Below the pieces are notes generated by a model, which did not search any database, was not told the DNA's origin, and saw nothing but the letters and a program-made list of their open reading frames with translations. The position numbers were made by a program, and so were the translations under genes. Below, piece by piece: positions 54,622 through 62,996 of a stretch of 64,000 bases of DNA (position 1 is the stretch's first letter; each line of letters starts with the position of its first letter). This stretch comes from Bradyrhizobium glycinis (GTDB taxonomy: Bacteria; Pseudomonadota; Alphaproteobacteria; Rhizobiales; Xanthobacteraceae), in contig NZ_JACCHQ010000009.1 in the NCBI RefSeq assembly GCF_016031655.1, positions 124,001 to 188,000 of the forward strand, read 5' to 3'.

Positions 54622-54878
54622 GCACGCCTGCCCTTCGCAAGTGAAGCCCCAACCGGTGCCGGCTGCTGCGACCATGCGCCTTTGGCGCGCCAATAGCCAG
54701 CACTATCGTCTTCGCACCGACGAACGCTAATGTCGCGGTGCGACGGCAAGAGGCGCTTAACGCTCGCTATTGGTTCGGCGTGAGCGTAGGCTCGTTGTCA
54801 TCACCGCGCTTCTCAACGGCATCGACCGGTGACTGAGGGTCACGTGTGCTCCCGCCGAAGGCTTCGCAGGAGCGTTCG
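54622..54878. other. gene-free stretch
   Basis: No convincing ORF, repeat or hairpin seen, apart from the upstream part of the microprotein's ribosome site. It probably contains the promoter for the plus-strand genes at 54879 and 54970. Confidence 0.4.
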
Positions 54879-54977
54879 ATGTGGGGTGTTCGCATCTCGG
54901 AATGGATCGTGCCGCCGGTAATCGTTCCGCTGCTTCTTCTGCTTCTCGTGTGCGCCGCTGCGGTGCTCAATGGCTAG
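54879..54977 (+). CDS. 32-residue single-span membrane microprotein
   Basis: ATG 54879 to TAG 54975-54977, preceded by AGGAG six bases upstream. After WGVRISEWIVPPV the sequence is a single hydrophobic span, IVPLLLLLLVCAAAVL, ending NG. Its stop overlaps the ATG of the next gene by 8 bases, and that gene has no ribosome site of its own, so translation is probably coupled. Composition and position suggest a real membrane microprotein; no homologue is known to me. Confidence 0.5.
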   Translation: MWGVRISEWIVPPVIVPLLLLLLVCAAAVLNG

Positions 54978-55314
54978 GACAACACGCGTGCCGTATCTGG
55001 TCAGCGGCACCAACGAATACGGCAGTTCCAATCTCGGCCGTGGAACTGCGACGGTCGCGCTGCGTCTCGCGAAAAAGCTGCTGCGCGAGGGCTACATGGA
55101 CGTCCGGGTCTGCACGCCGCGCGGCCGTGTCCTGCAGCCGAATGAATTCGACGAACTCAAACCAGCAAGGGAGAGCGACATGGCAAAGGGCCAGCAACGT
55201 GGCAACCGCGAAGCCAAGAAGCCGAAGAAGGAAAAAACGAAGGTGATCGCCGCGGCCCCGTCCCGCAAGGAGGCCGCCTGGCAACCGGATTTCGGGCCTG
55301 CAAAGAAGAAGTAA
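54970..55314 (+). CDS. small basic protein, apparent fusion of two short genes
   Basis: 114 residues from ATG 54970. The first 64 (MARTTRVPYLVSGTNEYGSS, then LGRGTATVALRLAKKLLREG and VRVCTPRGRVLQPNEFDELK) are a compact basic domain; residues 65-70 link to a second part that looks like an independent 44-residue protein with its own start at 55180. Because there is no stop between them, one long product or two separate ones are both possible. No domain recognised; likely Bradyrhizobium-lineage. Confidence 0.6.
   Translation: MARTTRVPYLVSGTNEYGSSNLGRGTATVALRLAKKLLREGYMDVRVCTPRGRVLQPNEFDELKPARESDMAKGQQRGNREAKKPKKEKTKVIAAAPSRKEAAWQPDFGPAKKK
55167..55173 (+). promoter_or_regulatory. internal ribosome-binding site inside the 54970 gene
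   Basis: AAGGGAG lies 6 bases before the in-frame ATG 55180, the correct spacing for initiation; it falls in the middle of the longer frame. Confidence 0.6.
55180..55314 (+). CDS. nested in-frame Lys-rich small protein
   Basis: 44 residues, MAKGQQRGNREAKKPKKEKT, ending AAWQPDFGPAKKK. Shares the frame of the 114-residue ORF and has its own ribosome site. Proteins of this Lys/Ala/Pro type occur alone in related rhizobia, as I recall. Alternative explanation: it is simply the C-terminus of the longer protein. Confidence 0.45.
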   Translation: MAKGQQRGNREAKKPKKEKTKVIAAAPSRKEAAWQPDFGPAKKK

Positions 55315-55437
55315 GGAGGACTGCCGCCGAGCAGGCGGTGGAACAGCCCGAGGGGTTGGCTCTCGAATCTATCTCGGGAAGCGGCGAGAAGGGCTGCCAC
55401 ATATCGGCGCGGCTGCGCCGCTCGGTGCAAGCATCCG

Positions 55438-56049
55438 CTAGGCCTGAGCCAATCCCGTCCTGCGCCGGAGATCCGTGATCGCGCGCAGGAAACTGTCGGC
55501 CGGCGTCGTCTCGGGGTCGATCAGCCGGTGCAGGCGAAAGCCGTCTTCCAGCGCAAGCACGATTGCGGCCATCCAGGGCGGATTCAGATTGTGGTTGCGT
55601 CCGTTGCTCTTCAACGTCGCCTCGACGATATCGGCGACCAGCTTGCGCCGTGCGCGCAGGCGTTTGGCAAGCTCCGGGCGGCGCTTTTCGGCGCGCGCCA
55701 CGAACAGGATCATCTCCATGTGGAGCAGGGGCGAGCGGCCGAGCGGATCCTGGCGGCTGCGATCCATCGTCTTCAGTGCCGCGATGAAATCGTCGAGATT
55801 GTCGTGCTGCGCCAGGATGTCCATGTTGCGCCGGATCGACTGCGCGACATGGTCCTCCAGCATGGCGATGATCAATTCGTCCTTGCTCTTGAAGTTCGAA
55901 TAGAACGCGCCGCGGGTGAAGCCCGCCGCCGCCGCGATCGCCTCGATGCTGGCGCCGCCGATGCCGTCCTCCTCGAACACGCGCGCGGCCGCCTCGAACA
56001 GCGCCTCGCGCGTGTCGTCCCTGGTCGGTCTCGTTCGCACCCTTGACAT
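55438..56049 (-). CDS. TetR family transcriptional regulator
   Basis: 203 residues from ATG 56049; a TTG 18 bases upstream is less likely. N-terminal helix-turn-helix REALFEAAARVFEEDGIGGA, SIEAIAAAAGFTRGAFYSNF and YSNFKSKDELI. The C-terminal ligand domain is helical (HVAQSIRRNMDILAQ, LGRSPLLHMEMILFV) and typical of AcrR/TetR proteins. Divergent from the P450 gene with a perfect palindrome between, which should be its operator. Confidence 0.93.
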   Translation of the reverse strand: MSRVRTRPTRDDTREALFEAAARVFEEDGIGGASIEAIAAAAGFTRGAFYSNFKSKDELIIAMLEDHVAQSIRRNMDILAQHDNLDDFIAALKTMDRSRQDPLGRSPLLHMEMILFVARAEKRRPELAKRLRARRKLVADIVEATLKSNGRNHNLNPPWMAAIVLALEDGFRLHRLIDPETTPADSFLRAITDLRRRTGLAQA

Positions 56050-56071
56050 CGGCGTAGAATAGGGCAAGCTG

Positions 56072-56099
56072 CAACTCGATACAACAATGTATCGAGTTG
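56072..56099. promoter_or_regulatory. TetR-type operator, perfect inverted repeat
   Basis: CAACTCGATACA (56072-56083) and TGTATCGAGTTG (56088-56099) are exact inverted 12-mers separated by ACAA. Placed between the TetR and P450 starts; the length fits binding of two dimers or one large-symmetry dimer. Confidence 0.85.
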
Positions 56100-56178
56100 A
56101 TGATCTTCAGGGGTGGTTACGCCGGGCCATGGGCAGCCTTGCGTATTCGTGTCGTTCGGCAATCGATCCGAGGTCACC

Positions 56179-57408
56179 ATGAACGAGCAAGTGCAACCAT
56201 CTGGCGGACCGCTGTTCAACCCGCTCTCGCCGGATTTCATCCGCGATCCCTATCCGCACTATGAACGGCTGCGCACGGTCGATCCGATCCATGTGACGCC
56301 GTTCGGCCAGTTCGTCGCCAGCCGTCACGCCGAGGTCAGCCTCGTGCTGCGTGACAAGCGCTTCGGCAAGGATTTCGTCGAACGGACCACGCGCCGCTAC
56401 GGCCCCGAGATCATGAAGGAGCCGGTGTTTCGCAGCATGAGCTACTGGATGCTGCAGGCCGATCCGCCGGACCACACCCGCCTGCGCGGCCTCGTCGTGA
56501 AGGCCTTCACCGCCCGCCGCGTCGAGGACATGCGGCCGCGGATCCAGGAGATCGTCGACCAGGCGATCGATGCCGTGATCGAGCGCGGCCACATGGACCT
56601 GATCGAGGATTTCGCCTTCCGCCTGCCCGTCACCATCATCTGCGACATGCTCGGCATCCCCGAGGAGCATCGCGAGGTGTTCTACAAGAGCTCACGAGAC
56701 GGCGGACGGCTGCTCGATCCCGTGCCGCTCTCGCCGGAGGAGATCAAACAAGGCAACGCCGCCAACCTGATGGCGCAGATGTATTTCCAGCAGCTGTTCG
56801 AGTTGCGCCGCAAGAATCCCGGCGACGACCTCATCACCCAGCTGGTGCAGGCCGAGGAGGACGGCAACAAGCTCACCAACGAGGAGCTGACCGCCAACAT
56901 CATCCTGCTGTTCGGCGCAGGGCACGAGACCACGGTCAACCTGATCGGCAATGGCCTGCTCGCGCTCCACCGCAATCCGGATCAGCTTGCGCTCCTGAAA
57001 GCGCGACCCGAGCTGATGACGAACGCGATCGAGGAGTTCCTGCGCTATGATTCCTCGGTGCAGATGACCGGGCGCGTCGCGCTGGAGGATATCGAGGACC
57101 TCGGCGGCGTGAAGATCCCCAAGGGCGAAACCGTGCTGTGCCTGCTCGGCTCGGCCAACCGCGATGGCGCGGTCTACCCCGACAGGCCCGAGCGGCTGGA
57201 CGTGACCCGGGCGAACGTCAAGCCGCTGTCGTTCGGCGGCGGCATCCATTTCTGCCTGGGGGCCCAATTGGCGCGGATCGAGGCCGAGATCGCCATCGCG
57301 ACGCTGCTGCGGCGGCTGCCGGATTTGCGCATCGACGATGTCGAGACCCCGGAATGGCGGCCGACTTTCGTGCTGCGCGGGCTGAAGCGGCTGCCAGCGA
57401 GCTGGTGA
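56179..57408 (+). CDS. cytochrome P450
   Basis: Heme monooxygenase, 409 residues from ATG 56179 after GAGG. I-helix FGAGHETTVNLIGNGLL with the acid-Thr pair; ExxR in EEFLRYD; the heme loop FGGGIHFCLGAQLARIEAE with the ligand Cys. Soluble bacterial class, needing a ferredoxin and reductase that are not nearby. Substrate unknown; TetR control by the divergent regulator suggests an inducible detoxification or catabolic oxidation. Confidence 0.96.
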   Translation: MNEQVQPSGGPLFNPLSPDFIRDPYPHYERLRTVDPIHVTPFGQFVASRHAEVSLVLRDKRFGKDFVERTTRRYGPEIMKEPVFRSMSYWMLQADPPDHTRLRGLVVKAFTARRVEDMRPRIQEIVDQAIDAVIERGHMDLIEDFAFRLPVTIICDMLGIPEEHREVFYKSSRDGGRLLDPVPLSPEEIKQGNAANLMAQMYFQQLFELRRKNPGDDLITQLVQAEEDGNKLTNEELTANIILLFGAGHETTVNLIGNGLLALHRNPDQLALLKARPELMTNAIEEFLRYDSSVQMTGRVALEDIEDLGGVKIPKGETVLCLLGSANRDGAVYPDRPERLDVTRANVKPLSFGGGIHFCLGAQLARIEAEIAIATLLRRLPDLRIDDVETPEWRPTFVLRGLKRLPASW

Positions 57409-57445
57409 GGGGCCGCGCGCGTTAACTCCGCGCGCAACAGTCGCT

Positions 57446-57473
57446 GTGACATCGCCACACTTCCCCCTATATA
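57446..57473 (+). promoter_or_regulatory. possible promoter for the AsmA gene
   Basis: GTGACA (57446-57451), 16 bases, then TATATA (57468-57473), about 68 bases before the GTG start. Moderate match to sigma-70 boxes. Confidence 0.4.
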
Positions 57474-57540
57474 AGGGGCTGTTCCGGCGCGCCTGAGGCC
57501 CTCAGCTTCGGCCCGGGCCGGTTTGGCCGAGGGGAGACCC

Positions 57541-60500
57541 GTGCAGACGACGCTGCTCGGATTGGCGATTGCCTTCATCATTGCGCTGCTGGCCGCGCTG
57601 ATCGGGCCTTACTACATCGACTGGAACCAGTTCAGGTCCCAGTTCGAGGCGGAGGCCGGCAAGATCATCGGCGTGCCGGTGCGGGTGGCGGGCGAGCTCG
57701 ATGCGCGCCTGTTGCCGGCGCCGACGCTGCGGCTGCGCGGCGTCACCTTCGGCGGCAACAACGATCTCGGCCGCCTGCGCGCCGACAAGCTCGACGTCGA
57801 GTTCAGCCTGGGCTCCCTGATGCGCGGCGAATGGCGCGCCACCGAGCTTTCGGTCGGCGGCATGGCGCTGGATCTCGGATTGGACGCGCGCGGGCGGGTC
57901 GATCTGCCCTCCACCGCGAGCGGCACCTTCAACCTGGCGTCCCTCGCCATCGAGCGGCTGAACCTCACCGGCCGCATCGCTCTGCACGATGCCGCCAGCC
58001 GTTCGACGCTGGAATTGAATGACATCGCCTTCTCCGGCGACGTGCGTTCGCTGGCAGGCTCGGTGCGTGGCGACGGCAGTTTCATGGCGCGCGGCGTGCG
58101 CTACCCGTTCCGCGTCTCCTCCGGCCCCAGCGCCGACGGCAGCGCCACTCGTCTCCACCTCAACATCGATCCCGGAGAGCGCGCAATCCTCGCCGATCTC
58201 GAAGGCGTGCTCGCCTTCGACAACCGCCAGCCGAAATTCGAGGGCGCGCTGACCCTCGCCGTGCCGGTGCCTAAGAAGGCGGGCGAGGCGGGGCCGACGC
58301 CCTGGAAGCTCGCGACCAGGCTCAAGGCCGATCCGGCCGGCGCGAAATTCGAGCAGATCGATGTGAGCTTCGGCCCGGAGGATACCGCCTTGAAGGTCGG
58401 TGGCGTCGGCGATCTCAGGTTTGGCGCATCGCCCTTGCTGCGCGCGGTGCTGTCGGCGCGGCAGGTCGATGCCGACAGGCTCGCCGCCAAGGACGATGCC
58501 GATCCGCAGCGCGTCGTATCGGCGCTGCGCGCAGGGCTGGCGGCGATCCCGCAGGCACCGATCCCGGCCCAGATCGAGTTCAATGCCGATCAGATCATGC
58601 TCGGCGGCCGTCCGCTCCAGAACATCGTGACCGAGCTTGCGACCGACGGCCGGTCCTGGACCTTCCGGCGGCTGGAGCTGCGCGCGCCCGGCATGACGCA
58701 GCTCTCGCTCAATGGCGCGACTCCCGGCGCTGACAGTTTCAGCGGCCGGCTCAGCGTCGAATCCGCAGATCCCGACGCGCTGGTGGCCTGGCTGCAAGGC
58801 CGCAGCGAAATCAACCGCCGCAGCACGCGGCCGCTACGTCTCGCCGGCGACATCACCATCGCCGCCAATCATCTCGCCATCGACAGGCTGAAGGCCGACA
58901 TCGACGGCGGCGCCGTCGAAGGCCGCATCGGCTTCGTGCAAACAGATCCAAGCAAGGGCTCGCGGATCGATGCGGACCTCAGGGCCGACCGGCTCGACCT
59001 CGATGCCGCCGCGAGCTTCGTGCGCGCGCTGGCGGGGCCGCAAGGCGAATGGCCGGAAGAGGCAAAGCTCTCGCTCGATATCGGCCGCGCGATCTCCGCC
59101 GGCCAGGAGCTGCGGCCGTTCGCAGCCAGGCTCGCCTACAGCCCGGCGTCGCTGTCGCTGGAGCAGCTGCGCTTCGGCCAGGCCGGCGGCGTGACCTCGG
59201 AGGCGAGCGGCAGCTTCGACCGCGCCAAGACGACCGGCAAGCTCGCGCTGAAATCCTCGGCCAATTCGCTGCACGAGCTCACCGCGCTGCTCGAGCCGTT
59301 TGCGCCCGCGGTGCGCGCGCGCCTCGACGCGCTCCCGTCCTTGCCCGGCGCGACCCGTCTCAAGCTCGATCTCAGTCTCGACAAGAACGCCGAGCATGCC
59401 GATCGCAGCAATGCCCGTGTCGTGCTCGATCTCGACGCACCCCAGCTCAAGGCGACGGCGACCCTGGCCGCGCAGACGCCGGCGGCCGCCATCGGCGGCG
59501 TCGACCTTGAACGCCTGCGCAACAGCGACTTCACGCTCGACTCGAAAGTGGCGGCGCCGCAGGCCGGCGCCTTGTTGGCACTGCTCGGGCTCGACCGCAT
59601 CGTGGCCGCGGGCGAGGGCGCCTCGCAATTCGAAGGACGGCTGAGCGGAGCCTGGCGCCGTCCCTCGCAATTGAACGCAAAGCTCAGCGGCGGCGGGCTC
59701 GATGCCGACGCGCAAGGCACCGTCGAATGGTCTGAGCCCAAATCATCTGAACCCAAATCGTCCGAACCCAAAGCGAGCGTGAACCTGCGCGTGCGCAACG
59801 CCAATCTGGCGCCGTTGCTCGGGAGCAGACCGGCCGACAAGTCGGCACAGAATGTCAGCCTGTCCTCCCGCCTTACGCTCTCCGGCAATCGCCTGACCTT
59901 CGGCGATCTCGACGGCAATGCAGCGGGCTCGCATCTGCGCGGCCATGTTTCGATGATGCTCGATCAGGACAAGAGCATCGACGGCGAGGTCGGTCTCGAC
60001 TCGCTCGATCTGGCGCCGGCGCTCGCAATCGCCATTGGCGCAGCCGGTCGCGAGACCGGCGAGCCGCTCAGCGCAGGATTGGTCAGCGGCTGGCGCGGCC
60101 GGATCGCCTTCCAGGCCTTGCGCGGAACGTTGCCGGGCGGCATCGAGCTGCGCCCCTTCGGCGGCACGATCCGGAGCGACGGCCAGTCGCTCGCGTTCGA
60201 TGCGCTCAAGGGCGGCGTCGGTGGCGGCGAGATGTCCGCGAGCCTGGACGCGCGCAATGGCGCGGGTGGTCTTGCGCTGAACGCGCGCATCGAACTCGGC
60301 AATGTCGATGCAGCGGCGCTGCGCTATCGCGACCTTGCCCTTCCCAAGGGGCGCGCCTCGGTGCAGATGGCGCTGACCAGCCAGGGCCGCAGCGTCGCGG
60401 CCTTGACCGGTGCGCTCGCCGGCAACGGCACGGTGACGCTCGAATCCGCCGAGATCGCCGGCCTCAATCCGCGTGCGTTCGAGATCGCCATCCGCGCCAG

Positions 60501-61215
60501 CGACGGCGGCCAGGTCAGCGACGACAACCGGCTGCGGCAGCTCGTCGAGCCCGCGCTGTCGTCGGGGCGCATCGCGGTGCCCTCGGCGCAAATCCCGTTC
60601 ACGATCCGTGACGGCCGCCTGCGCGTCGGTGCAACGCCGCTGGAAGCGAAGAACGCCCGCGCCATCGTCTCCGGCGGCTACGACATTCCTGCGGACCAGG
60701 CCGACATCCGCGCCAGCCTGACGCCGATCATGACCGGGCTCTCCGGCGCCCCGCCCGAGATCCAGCTGTTTGCGGCAGGCCCGCCCGACAGGCTGAGCCG
60801 CACCATCGACCTCGCGCCGCTGTCGTCATGGCTCGCGGTGCGCACGATCGATCGCGAGACGCGGCGCCTGGACGCCATCGAGCGCGGCGAGCCACCGCCG
60901 GCCACCGCTGCGCTGCCGACGCTGGTGTCTCCCGATGGCGCGCCCGAGCAGGCGCCGGCCAATGTGCCGCTGCCGGGCCAGGACCCGCGCCGCGCGCCGG
61001 CAAAGCCCAAGGTGGCGCCGACCCCGAAGGCTCCGCAGGCCGCTCCGGCCGCGCCGAGCCCGCAACTCCCGAGCGCGCAACTCCCGAGCCCGCCGCTTGC
61101 CAGCCAGCAGCTCGCTCCGCTCCCGCCGCCGATCGACGTGAAGCCGGCCCCGGGCCCGCCGCCCGCCAAGCCCAGGCCGAAGCCGCCGCTGGTGCTGACG
61201 CCGCAAAATCCGTAG
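57541..61215 (+). CDS. large AsmA family protein
   Basis: 1224 residues. GTG 57541 follows GGGGAG at good spacing (an earlier TTG at 57523 is possible). Starts with a membrane segment (LLGLAIAFIIALLAALIGPY) and YIDWNQFRSQFEAEAGKIIG, then the AsmA-like VPVRVAGELDARLLPAPTLR. A long beta-rich, repetitive body follows (VDLPSTASGTFNLASLAIER, FSGRLSVESADPDALV and similar strands), and a disordered Pro/Ala-rich C-terminal end of about 110 residues. AsmA-family proteins are thought to bridge inner and outer membranes for phospholipid transport. Long form; single gene in its unit. Confidence 0.9.
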   Translation: MQTTLLGLAIAFIIALLAALIGPYYIDWNQFRSQFEAEAGKIIGVPVRVAGELDARLLPAPTLRLRGVTFGGNNDLGRLRADKLDVEFSLGSLMRGEWRATELSVGGMALDLGLDARGRVDLPSTASGTFNLASLAIERLNLTGRIALHDAASRSTLELNDIAFSGDVRSLAGSVRGDGSFMARGVRYPFRVSSGPSADGSATRLHLNIDPGERAILADLEGVLAFDNRQPKFEGALTLAVPVPKKAGEAGPTPWKLATRLKADPAGAKFEQIDVSFGPEDTALKVGGVGDLRFGASPLLRAVLSARQVDADRLAAKDDADPQRVVSALRAGLAAIPQAPIPAQIEFNADQIMLGGRPLQNIVTELATDGRSWTFRRLELRAPGMTQLSLNGATPGADSFSGRLSVESADPDALVAWLQGRSEINRRSTRPLRLAGDITIAANHLAIDRLKADIDGGAVEGRIGFVQTDPSKGSRIDADLRADRLDLDAAASFVRALAGPQGEWPEEAKLSLDIGRAISAGQELRPFAARLAYSPASLSLEQLRFGQAGGVTSEASGSFDRAKTTGKLALKSSANSLHELTALLEPFAPAVRARLDALPSLPGATRLKLDLSLDKNAEHADRSNARVVLDLDAPQLKATATLAAQTPAAAIGGVDLERLRNSDFTLDSKVAAPQAGALLALLGLDRIVAAGEGASQFEGRLSGAWRRPSQLNAKLSGGGLDADAQGTVEWSEPKSSEPKSSEPKASVNLRVRNANLAPLLGSRPADKSAQNVSLSSRLTLSGNRLTFGDLDGNAAGSHLRGHVSMMLDQDKSIDGEVGLDSLDLAPALAIAIGAAGRETGEPLSAGLVSGWRGRIAFQALRGTLPGGIELRPFGGTIRSDGQSLAFDALKGGVGGGEMSASLDARNGAGGLALNARIELGNVDAAALRYRDLALPKGRASVQMALTSQGRSVAALTGALAGNGTVTLESAEIAGLNPRAFEIAIRASDGGQVSDDNRLRQLVEPALSSGRIAVPSAQIPFTIRDGRLRVGATPLEAKNARAIVSGGYDIPADQADIRASLTPIMTGLSGAPPEIQLFAAGPPDRLSRTIDLAPLSSWLAVRTIDRETRRLDAIERGEPPPATAALPTLVSPDGAPEQAPANVPLPGQDPRRAPAKPKVAPTPKAPQAAPAAPSPQLPSAQLPSPPLASQQLAPLPPPIDVKPAPGPPPAKPRPKPPLVLTPQNP

Positions 61216-61251
61216 GCGACACGCTATCCAAAGCGCTCCGTTGTCGATGCT

Positions 61252-61337
61252 CGTCATGCCCGGGCTTGTCCCGGGCATCCACGTTCTTCGTGCGATGCGG
61301 CAAGGCGTGGATGGCCGGGACAAGCCCGGCCATGACG
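61252..61337. repeat. intergenic palindromic repeat, family C
   Basis: CGTCATGCCCGGGCTTGTCC and the complementary half ending CGGCCATGACG are inverted over about 30 of 32 bases around a 20-base centre. A third palindrome type in the window; only one copy was seen here. Confidence 0.8.
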
Positions 61338-61417
61338 CGCGGAGAGGTTTCAGTGCCTCAAGCTTCTCGGCTCATGCGCAACAGTTAATCCATTCCCTCG
61401 CATTTGAACGAATTTTC

Positions 61418-61444
61418 GTCGGCAAAACTGATTTGCCGACTTTA
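61418..61444 (+). terminator. hairpin upstream of the DUF2336 gene
   Basis: GTCGGCAAA / TTTGCCGAC, perfect 9-bp stem with 5-base loop, followed by TTTACTG. It may end asmA transcripts that run past palindrome C; weak T tract. Confidence 0.45.
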
Positions 61445-61554
61445 CTGAATTCTCGCGTTTCATCTCTAGCGTGGGTTCCCAGAGGAATTCGGCGTCGCGC
61501 CGCGAGCGGCGGGACGGCCCGCCAACGGGCTTGCCAAGAACTGGGGTGATCGAG

Positions 61555-62673
61555 ATGAACGGGGCGAAATCGCTTCTGCAGGATCTGGACGACGCGATCG
61601 CGCGCGGCACCGACGAAAGCCGGGCGCGTGCATTGTGGCATGCGACCGACATCCTGATCACCGGCCGTTATAGCGACGACGAGATCAGCATGTTCGGCGA
61701 GGTGATCGGCCGGCTCGCCGACGAGATCGAGGTGGCAGCGCGCGCGCAGCTCTCTGAAGTGATGTCGGCCTGCGATCATGCCCCGCTCAACGTCATCGAA
61801 AAGCTCGCCCTCGACGACGAGATCGCGGTTGCCGGTCCCGTGCTGCGCGACTCCAACCGCATCGACGAGAAGATGCTGGTCCAGAGCGCCATGACCAAGG
61901 GCCAGGCGCATCTGCTGGCGATCTCGCAGCGCCAGTCGATCGGCGAAGCCGTGACCGACGTGCTGGTCAAGCGCGGCAACCAGGAGGTCGTGACCTCGGT
62001 CGCCAAGAACGAAGGCGCGCGCTTCTCCGGCTCGGGCCTCTTGCACATGGTCCGCCGCGCCGAGGGCGATTCGATCCTTGCCGAGCAGCTCGGCCTGCGC
62101 AAGGACGTGCCGCGCCACATTTTCCAGCAGCTGATCGCGAAGGCGTCCGAAGACGTCCGCCGCCGCCTCGAAACCGAGCGGCCCGAGATGATGTCGCAGA
62201 TCCAGAGCTCGGTGACCGAGGTCACCGGCGATCTCCAGTCCAAGTTCGGCCCGTCGTCGCGCAGCTATTTCGTCGCCAAGCGCGTGGTCACGACGCAGTA
62301 TCGCCAGGGCAATCTCAATCAGGATTCGATCTCGAACTATGCCCGCCAGCACCGCTTCGACGAAGTGCAGATCGGCCTGTCGCTGCTGTCGGCGCTGCCG
62401 GTCGACGTGATCGAGCGCGCGCTGATGGACCGCAATCGCGAGATGATCCTGGTTCTGTGCAAGGCTCTCGACTTCTCCTGGGACACGACGATGTCGCTGT
62501 TGTTCCTCGGCGCCAAGGATCATCTGATCACGGCGCGCGAGCTCCAGGATAACGAGCGCGAGTACGGCCGGCTCAACATCGAGACCTCGCGCAGCATTCT
62601 GAAGTTCTACCAGTCGCGCAAGACCGGCGCGGGTGTCGATGCGGGCCGTCAGCCCGAGCTCCAAGTCCACTGA
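61555..62673 (+). CDS. DUF2336 domain protein
   Basis: 372 residues from ATG 61555 (MNGAKSLLQDLDDAIARGTD). Wholly helical, HEAT-like; the 28-residue extension to 61471 is rejected. Typical: RARALWHATDILITGRYSDD, DEISMFGEVIGRLADEIEVA, KLALDDEIAVAGPVLRDSN and later VTEVTGDLQSKFGPS. DUF2336 is an alphaproteobacterial family without agreed function, sometimes near signalling genes; here a histidine kinase lies 320 bp away on the other strand. Followed by a small gene in the same direction. Confidence 0.88.
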   Translation: MNGAKSLLQDLDDAIARGTDESRARALWHATDILITGRYSDDEISMFGEVIGRLADEIEVAARAQLSEVMSACDHAPLNVIEKLALDDEIAVAGPVLRDSNRIDEKMLVQSAMTKGQAHLLAISQRQSIGEAVTDVLVKRGNQEVVTSVAKNEGARFSGSGLLHMVRRAEGDSILAEQLGLRKDVPRHIFQQLIAKASEDVRRRLETERPEMMSQIQSSVTEVTGDLQSKFGPSSRSYFVAKRVVTTQYRQGNLNQDSISNYARQHRFDEVQIGLSLLSALPVDVIERALMDRNREMILVLCKALDFSWDTTMSLLFLGAKDHLITARELQDNEREYGRLNIETSRSILKFYQSRKTGAGVDAGRQPELQVH

Positions 62674-62704
62674 CAGGTCCACTGAGGAGAGGGGAGTACC
62701 TGCA

Positions 62705-62947
62705 ATGTTGCCTCAATTCGGCACCGCCGTTCGCAAGAAGAATCTCGCCAATGCCGGCGCCACCGATCTCGGCGGCGCAGCTCCGGACAAGGCCTCGGTG
62801 GACGCCGCCTGGCTCGTGCTTGAAGCCGCCAACGACCTCGGCGATCATGCCGCGGTGGACGCCTGCCGCCGCGTCATCGACGCCGAGCTGAACGGCACGT
62901 CGGCCCGCAGCGCCGATGTCGATCTCGTGCTGGGATATTTCCGGTAA
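62705..62947 (+). CDS. small hypothetical protein after DUF2336 gene
   Basis: 80 residues from ATG 62705, behind GGGGAG. MLPQFGTAVRKKNLANAGAT leads into a helical part (DAAWLVLEAANDLGDHAAVD, ACRRVIDAELNGTSARSADV). No membrane segment. Lies 31 bp after the DUF2336 stop and is probably in its operon. No domain recognised. Confidence 0.65.
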   Translation: MLPQFGTAVRKKNLANAGATDLGGAAPDKASVDAAWLVLEAANDLGDHAAVDACRRVIDAELNGTSARSADVDLVLGYFR

Positions 62948-62996
62948 GGTTCCTGAGATCGCGCGCAGACTGGAGCGCACCGTAATCCGCGACCTC

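Noticed and set aside
56107..56178. Longer N-terminus of the P450 (from 56113)
   Set aside because: Adds 22 residues unlike P450 N-termini; ATG 56179 has a ribosome site and the normal start.
57467..57479. CCCCTATATAAGGGG as a terminator or operator
   Set aside because: Imperfect symmetry; overlaps a plausible -10 box, so read as promoter sequence.
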